From: Yamagishiella unicocca
Taxonomy: Eukaryota; Chlorophyta; Chlorophyceae; Chlamydomonadales; Volvocaceae
Assembly: GCA_003116995.1 (NCBI GenBank)
Contig: BDSL01000048.1
Span: 558,001 to 622,000 of the forward strand
DNA: 64,000 bases
Direction: 5' to 3'
In this document: piece by piece, positions 57,537 through 64,000 of the stretch
Layout: the number at the start of each line of letters is the position of its first letter
How positions within the stretch are numbered: the stretch's first letter is position 1
The notes under the pieces: generated by a model
The model's database searches: none
Told to the model about the DNA's origin: nothing
Seen by the model: the letters and a program-made list of their open reading frames with translations, nothing else
Program-made: the position numbers and the translations under genes

Positions 57537-59216
57537 GGCGTGTCGTGTAGGGAAAGCGGCAAGGCGGAGTTGGGCTGCTACAGATGGCCGACGCTGCCAG
57601 TGCCGAAAGCTCCAAGCCGCTCCAGCTGGGGAGCGGGGACTGCAACAGGCTCAGCCGCTTGGGGCCCTGTCACGGATAAGCAGCGGCACAATTAGAATAC
57701 AACTAGCTGGGGCATGGGCCAGCACATCTGCTAGAGGCCAGGGGTTTGTCGCATGAAGAACATGCGAACATGCAAACCTTAAACGGTAGGGATGGAAGGG
57801 GGGAATTGGCTGGGACAGGGCAGAAGGGGTGTGTGTGTGTGAAAAGGCTGGAAGCGAGGCGTGTGATGCGTTGGCCATCGTGCAGTCGGCAGCATCCTAG
57901 AATTGCTCCCGCTTAAACCAATCTAGTACCCATGTGAAGAAGATGCATACCTGCTCCCAAGAGCTGGAGTGTGTAGCCCGTGAAGCCTGCCAGAGGCCTT
58001 CACCATGTGCCCAGTTCGTTGATCCTGATTGCTGACATGAAATTATTACGGTTTCAGTACTTTAATGAATGAGCGCACACAGAAGCAAATTGTTTCAGGA
58101 CCCGACTTTCATAACCAACTGTTAAGTTTCAAAAGCCGAAAGTACTCACGCAGTCAATTACACACACCATCAGTTTAGTAGGCCCATGTCGTCGGAAGGG
58201 GCGACACATGCGTCATACCAGCATCCTGCGTTCATCGGAACAAGTCGTACTGTGCTATGCTGCGGTAACAATCGATCTGTCGAATCCATGACTCCTGCCA
58301 TAACTTTGGTATTACTGTGGGTGCCTGTTATCAAGCTACACCAATTCTGCAGCCCAATGGGGCCTCACCCATTTTGCCGCCAGGACTCTGACAAGATCCG
58401 GATACTCGACGCCAGGCTTGTAGTACTCAAACCTTCGAGGCGGAGCCTCCTTGCTACACCTTAACCATGAGCCTGCTTGGAGCGTCGAAGTTGACACGAC
58501 GTGGTTAACAGCGGGCCAACTGGCCGTCCGGAGAGTCAAGGTTCTCGGAAGCGAGGTGCATGGCGAGGCTGCTGTGCGTGCTTGGAGAGGCTGACACCAG
58601 CCGACTTGGGTGATATGTGACGACAGAGTTGCGGTAAGGAGCATTCCCGGCGTGAGACGGCGTGAGAGGCCTGATAAAATTGCAACATGTCTGTCCCCGG
58701 CAGATTCTTGCCTATTCTTGTGCTTAAGGTACCTGGGTTGTAATACTGATGTTGCGTGGCCCATGAGTTAAGCGTCAGTCCGACATCCACGCCGCCGTTA
58801 AGACCAGGGTTAAGGCTGCCGCGGCTTGCTTCTGTTGCGCCCTAGCCAGGTATATTATTAACACGTGGGGAGGCGAGAATTTTTCGAATACCATACATTA
58901 AAGTGTATTGCCTTCACTGGGTAGCCATCCAGCCAGTAGACCGGGAGCAGCTCACTGGTTCCACGAGACCGCACTACCGTGTCAACAGATACGGTGGGAC
59001 CTCCCCTCGGGTCGGGCTCATGCCACGCCCCTTCTCCACGGAAAGCCACTACAAAGGGTCCCGACACCAGCAGTCATGGGCACCCATACCAACGAAACCT
59101 GAAAACCTAAATCACGGGGCAAAATTAAGGCGGCGTGCATTCGCTTCCTGGTTTTGCCCGTGCCAGGCAGCCATGCTCACCCCGGGCCTGCAGGTGCCAA
59201 TGCCTGCTCCGCTTGC
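57537..59216. other. Region with unassigned minus-strand coding-like fragments
   Basis: The right part of the TEX261 upstream DNA holds a short GT microsatellite at 57830-57840 and an A/T-rich stretch at 58010-58180. On the minus strand three protein-like segments appear without a convincing joint model: PRRFEYYKPGVEYPDLVRVL (58380-58450), VDVGLTLNSWATQHQYYN (58730-58790) and SELLPVYWLDGYPVKAIHF (58858-59067). Each lies near a plausible splice site. They may be exons of a gene I do not recognise or remnants of one. Confidence 0.35.
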
Positions 59217-60628
59217 TTATCCCTCCGTGGCCCCAGACCCAGCCATGTCCACCAACTGCGTCTGCGTTGGCCAGCGCCTAGTTGGCGATCGGTAGCCCCC
59301 GCTGAGGGCACCTGGGTTGCTGCGAGCGGCGCTTGGTGCGTTCCTCCGGAACCACTCATCGCGCTCCTGCTCAACGACACCACCGCCTCGGAAGCGGCCG
59401 CAGCCTGCAAGGAAATCGTTGCGGCCATAGGATCGCCGTATGTTTGGGCAGGCGGGTCATTGGGTCAGCGCACTGTGAACAGGAAGCTTAAGCGTGTGCA
59501 CTATCGGCACACCGTCAGTGTGCTCGCGATATGCTAAGCTGGTGCTAGAGGACTCGACGGCCCCGAAGGCCCTTTTGCTGCTGCGGCATGACAAGTCCGA
59601 CCTAACCTACCTCGATGACATATGCCGCATGGAAACAGGCTTCCAACCTCCCCAACACACATGTGCCTCACCCCTACTCGGGTGGTGCAGCAAGCTTCTT
59701 ACCTGCATAGACCACCACCCGGTAGTGGCACTTACACAAGTAGGCAAATCAAGGCGCCCATCCTCACCTGGTCCTTCCCGGCGCCTGCAACGGTGCCTGC
59801 CGTCCTTCCAGAAGTGCCAGCTCCCTCGCCGGCAAGTGCCGCTACCCCTTGGTCTGCTCCCCCCGGGCTGCTGGCACTGCTGCCGGCGACCGTGCCTGAT
59901 CGCAGCTCCTTGGCGATCTGGCTGATTGCGTAGCCGGCGTAGAAGGTGCCCAGAACGCCCAGCGCAGCCACACCAACCGCCAGCAGCGCTGTCGGGATTG
60001 GAATGTGGTGTTGATGGCCGATCAGGGTAAGGGATGCTCAAGGAGGACCAGCGGTCGAGTGAGCAGGGGGCCTGGTGCGCGGACCTTGCCAGAACCCAGG
60101 CCGTGCGCCGATTCAGCACCTCACCTCACAACAACATGTGACACGACAAGGAAACGTCGCAAACGGGCAGGTCACGCAACCTGGCATTAAGGGCCGGCTG
60201 TACGTACTCGTGAAAGTTCTCCGATTCCCGGGCCAGTCCGATTCCGGGGCCAGTCCCGCTCAAGGGCCCGCATGACAGCCCCCCAAGAACTAACCGCTGA
60301 GCGCCGCGCCGGTCGTCACGAAGACGAGACCGGGGGGGTTCACGTTCGGGTCCAGAGGCACGGGTGTCATCTCCGCGTCGTCGTCCCAGTCTTCTTGTTG
60401 CTGACGTGCCTGCTCCTGCTGTTCTGTGCCCTGCCGTTCTGTATTATGCAAAACATCGGTTTGCGCCGCTTGAACGCTTCCCGAGCTGGTGCCCCCCTGC
60501 GGGCCAGATGGCTGCGTGCTGAGAGCCCGCAGGCCAAGGGATTGGCCGACTGGCGGCAGCCGGAGGGCAGCTGCGGTATAGCCAATGCCTCCGCCACCAT
60601 AGGCGCTGGCAGCCGTCCACTGTGACAT
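59217..60628 (-). CDS. Tentative single-span membrane protein with organelle-targeting-like N-terminus
   Basis: I do not recognise the family. Exons 60295-60628 and 59768-59988 join in phase. A terminal exon 59217-59404 is likely, but the segment linking it is unresolved because the phases differ by one base. A small exon near 59600-59640 would repair this. From ATG at 60628 the first 50 residues are Ala/Gly/Arg/Ser-rich with almost no acids, like a mitochondrial or plastid presequence. A Gln/Glu-rich acidic stretch follows (EQARQQQEDWDDDAE). Then comes one strong hydrophobic helix rebuilt across the first intron (FVTTGAALSALLAVGVAAL) followed by GTFYAGYAISQIAKELR. The last exon carries QERDEWFRRNAP and ends with TAA at 59217. 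Confidence 0.4.
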
Positions 60629-62501
60629 CGCGGGATTCCGTGTTCCAAACTTTCCTTTGTCAAGCGTGTCGCAGGAAGTCGTCGGGCTGCTGCTACATGC
60701 TGTTGCTACTGCCGGTGATACCTCCCGCCCCGCTTCTCCACAGGTGGAACCAAACGGTACCCGCTGCGTGAGCTCCCCGGCCGCGCCCGCAGTCGCGACC
60801 GTCCTGGTTGCATTACAGCCGGCCGCGCTGGCCCCTGCAGGAGGGGCGTGTCGGGCACGTCGCAGCGTGCAAGGGTTGATGCACGTTGTCCATGGTAGAT
60901 CCTCCGCGACGTGAAATGGTAATATGATTGAATGTGCGATATGCGTCGTTTCCCGTGAGGGTACACTCCGCAACGCGCACGGCGCCATCCTGATATATTG
61001 CACGCGTCGTCGATTGCCGTCCGATGTTGCGCAGCCGCACCTGTGGATGCCCGAAGTAGAAGGATGACACTAGTCGGAATTCGTTGCGACATGTTCCCGT
61101 CGGATATTGGCTTCTGTTCGCTGCCGTGTGTCCGAGAGCACCTTGGGTAAGCGCACGCAGGTCATGAGAAGCCGAAATACTGCTTTCATAAATATGTCAT
61201 GCCACATTTAGCCATAATCTCTTACCTTCATGCGGCGGAATCATTAGTACGGAAACCCTGAATCCGTAATCGCTATGCTATGAAGGTAATCGCGTCTGCC
61301 TAAATTATTGGTTGCATTGATCGACAGTGCACCTTGTAATGCAGGCAAGGAGATTTGCCTTGCAAACTGCAGTTGGCCGGCCGGCAAGACACAGCTTACA
61401 TCACACATGAACTTAACGCCTCGATAATTGCCCTGCACGATGAACGCATTAACGTTGAATACTCGGTTTCGACCCGCCAAAATCTGCCCCAGTGCTGCCC
61501 AGTGGCGTCCAGGTAGCATGCAGGTCGCGCGCAGGTCATGGGCCACAGCCCCCCCATGCTTTCTCTCTGCCGACCAGATCTATGGGGCGATCTATGGCGT
61601 ATCCCCGTGAAGCCTGGTGCTTTGTGGTGCGGCTTGCGGTGCGTATGCATCTGTTTGGTATGGGGGCACAGTTCATACACCCGCTGCACTCCCACGCCGT
61701 TGTCGCCGGGAGTAATACGAACCACAAACAACCGCAAAATTACAAGCAAAGAAATGAATACCATGTCAAGAAGTACGCGCGCCTTCACCACCCAGACGGC
61801 ACCCTCAACACCAGGCGGTGACGAGGCATCCAGCTGGGGCTGGCGCTTGTAACCACCCCCAGTGTGCATGCCCACTTTTGCCGTCAGGAGCACATTGACG
61901 CCTACACTGACTGGAGTATGGCATGACACCGTGACATCCCTGATGCTCAGGGCGCTCATCATCCGCATCCGCATCCGAGGAGCTTGGATCACCCACAACT
62001 GGGTTTCCATAAGCGCGCTAAGTATCTACCTAAAGTGCACCGTATCAGGACGTCAATGAGGACGTCAATGAATGTGCTGGAGGTCATTGCTGCTGGACAG
62101 GGCTGGACAGGCCCATGCCCGGCCCCACCGGCCCGCCGCTGCCAATGCTGGCCAACACCTCCATGTTGGGTTCCGCCAACCGTTTAAACATCCCCACGCA
62201 CCGTTCAGCCCTCCGCCGGACTTCCCCGGAAGCATCACAACGAACACTCACCATATGACACGCTGACGTCCTTCCACTCAGGAATTAGTCATTCGATCTA
62301 CGTCGCCGATAACCGCCGCCGGTATATTTGCACGGGCGCGTTCCGGAGCACCCACGCTGCCCGCCTGGGCAGCCGGTGTACGCGTCATTCCACCTGCGCA
62401 TTTTCTATGGAGGTCGTCCCTCTCACGGAATTACCTCGAGAGAGCCGTAAAGGACCACCTGGTCATGGGTGTTGAGCTGCGACGTGCGAGCGCTTCAGCC
62501 C
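60629..62501. other. Unassigned region with coding-like minus-strand segments
   Basis: Three stretches read like real protein but could not be joined: SALSIRDVTVSCHTPVSVGV (61860-61960), FNVNAFIVQGNYRGVKFMCD with LPALQGALSINATNN (61244-61480), and FYFGHPQVRLRNIGRQSTTR with AVRVAECTLTGND (60900-61070). They are beta-strand-like with scattered Cys, as in extracellular or LEA2-like domains, but that is only an impression. Third-position G/C is weaker than in the clear genes. A broken gene is possible. Confidence 0.35.
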
Positions 62502-63936
62502 TCAAGCTGGTGCCACTCTTGCCCTGCGCTTCGTGCTCCATCGCTCCATGATGCTGGCCCAGTCCCGTGTCACCCACTTGTCTCCGTCATGGTAGTACAG
62601 CAAGTTGGACGAAATGATGTACGACATGGTTCCAAACTGAAGCAATGGTATATAAAAAGGAAGAGGCGGATGCAGATGTGTTGGGCCGCACTGCTCTTGT
62701 AGGGATAGTGCCGGTATCAAAATCCTTGAAGCGATCACGCAGCATAAAATCAGTGGACGAGACCCGGTCGCGGCTTTTGGTTCCGTAGGGAAGGGTTGCA
62801 GGCTTCGGCGACAGGAACCGTAGCACGAACGTTGATGCCTACATGCCGACAACTTGAACCGGTTGCAGTACACCAACCAACAACAGCCGCAGGTGATTTC
62901 CTTGCCTAAAAGGAGCGGCGCCCTAAGGGAACTATGGGTGGCAGCCGTGCTCACGCCAAGGCGTACCTGCGCTCCAACCCGCCGCTGGAGCCACCGGAAG
63001 CTCACGTTCCAGCTCCTCGCCTGTCAATGGTTGCACCCGCAGGCGTGGCCTTGAGAGCTAGCGCAGGGTCATCCACCAGGGCAGGACGCAAACACGTGTT
63101 CATGGCAAATGTGCGACAGCTAAGAGCAGCGATGTTAGATTCACCTGTGTCGCGGCCGACATGCCCATGCAGAACAGAATCAGCGCCGAGCCTGCGACAA
63201 GGCGTGGCACAGCAAGGACGGAAGTGGGGGTGGAGAGCGATCGCAACGTGGTCGTGACAGGAAGTGAGGCATGGGTGGGGAAGAGGATGGAGGCGGCACT
63301 GGTGAGGATTATGCGATGTGGCAAGCATGCATTAGTATTCGATTTGCTGCCAACTGTACGGGTGGGAAAATAATCGAGGAAGCAGTTAACAGGGATGTGT
63401 GTTAGGACAGCACCGATACAGCGCGCATGTAATGGGAGTAAATACGTCGTGCCTTGGGTGGGGTAGGAGTTGTGGGCTGGCCTGCCCATCGGAAACGCCA
63501 CAGGGTTTGTATGTCTGTGTTTGCAATCACATATCTACTTTCCCCTATATTTGCTATTTGCCTGATTGATTGCATCGGCTGGCAAGGCCAAGAGGCAGTC
63601 TCACTCACCGGAAAAATGTCGCGGCTGCGGTAAAGCCGCTAGCTAGCTGGTAACTCAACGCGAAACCGTTCACAATTCGCATATGCAAGTTTACCGATAA
63701 CTTCGGCATCGTGACTCCTGATGCCAAGTAACCAGACGAACCCATGCCGAAACGTGCCCGCACATACCTCCAAGTGCTCCCCAGCCGAGATGAACGGTGC
63801 GCGTTAAGTCTATGTTTTGAAAGTTTTCCTCTTTGTAGTACTCTACGCGTCGTCGGCCGCTGATGGAAGGGTTTGGAGGCAAAGTCATCGGAGGCGCCTG
63901 CTGCTCAGAACTGGATGATGTCGATGGAGTTTCCAT
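62502..63936 (-). CDS. Uncharacterised membrane protein, six exons
   Basis: I do not recognise this protein. Exons 63768-63936, 63609-63717, 63145-63298, 62967-63020, 62692-62838 and 62502-62636 join in phase into 255 residues, with short pyrimidine-rich introns (one of 55 bases). The N-terminal 35 residues are Ser/Pro-rich and followed by RRRVEYYKEENFQNIDL. Hydrophobic stretches are VNGFALSYQLASGFTAAATF and AGSALILFCMGMSAATQ, the latter with high G/C third positions. Then come WNVSFRWLQRRVG, a soluble region with Arg/Asp pairs, and the C-terminal LLYYHDGDKWVTRDW. The start of the third exon is uncertain. A more obvious acceptor near 63192 gives the wrong phase, so the model uses the one at 63298. 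Function and location are unknown. Confidence 0.5.
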
Positions 63937-64000
63937 GGCTCTCGCTCCTTATGTATCTTTAATGCTTTTAATGGCATCAAGGTTGGCCCCAGGCGACACG

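Noticed and set aside
63145..63192. Alternative frame through three exons of the 62.5-63.9 kb gene (RLGADSVLHGHVGRDTG...)
   Set aside because: It is phase-compatible but has much weaker third-position G/C than the other frame and ends in a stop before the last exon.

Overview
This is nuclear DNA from a GC-rich green alga, most likely a volvocine (Chlamydomonas/Volvox-type) chlorophyte. The genes are split by many short GT-AG introns and favour G or C at the third codon position. Several proteins carry long Ala/Gly/Gln/Ser tracts, and three products are plastid types (plant-type N-acetylglutamate synthase, IspE of the MEP pathway, RbfA). Nothing prokaryotic was seen: no operons, Shine-Dalgarno sites, IS elements or CRISPR. 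The species cannot be fixed from the sequence alone. All gene models are hand-joined from splice signals, reading-frame phase and family similarity.

Layout. 1-4.6 kb: no supported gene. 4.6-9.3 kb (-): N-acetylglutamate synthase, 12 exons. 10.7-12.8 kb (-): coiled-coil plus membrane protein. 14.0-18.0 kb (-): Shewanella-like PPP phosphatase with an N-terminal membrane anchor. 20.0-23.3 kb (-): long intronless low-complexity ORF. 26.8-37.2 kb (-): voltage- and cyclic-nucleotide-type K+ channel in 21 exons; one CNBD intron is filled by about 38 copies of a 32-bp minisatellite. 38.5-40.5 kb (-): plastid-type RbfA, with a 12-copy G-box array just upstream of its start. 41.9-44.7 kb (+): IspE. 46.1-48.9 kb (-): La-type RRM and coiled-coil protein. 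49.6-55.0 kb (+): large HARE-HTH protein. 56.4-57.5 kb (-): TEX261/Svp26 family cargo adaptor. 58.4-64 kb (-): poorly recognised genes and fragments, including two tentative membrane-protein genes.

The genes do not form a pathway cluster, as expected for an algal nuclear genome. Two head-to-head pairs (RbfA/IspE and La-type/HARE-HTH) may share promoters. The most unusual structures are non-coding. The channel minisatellite has no AG on the transcribed strand, so it extends the polypyrimidine zone of a 3' splice site by about 1.2 kb. The G-box array is itself organised as a higher-order repeat. A short motif resembling part of the minisatellite recurs in many introns.
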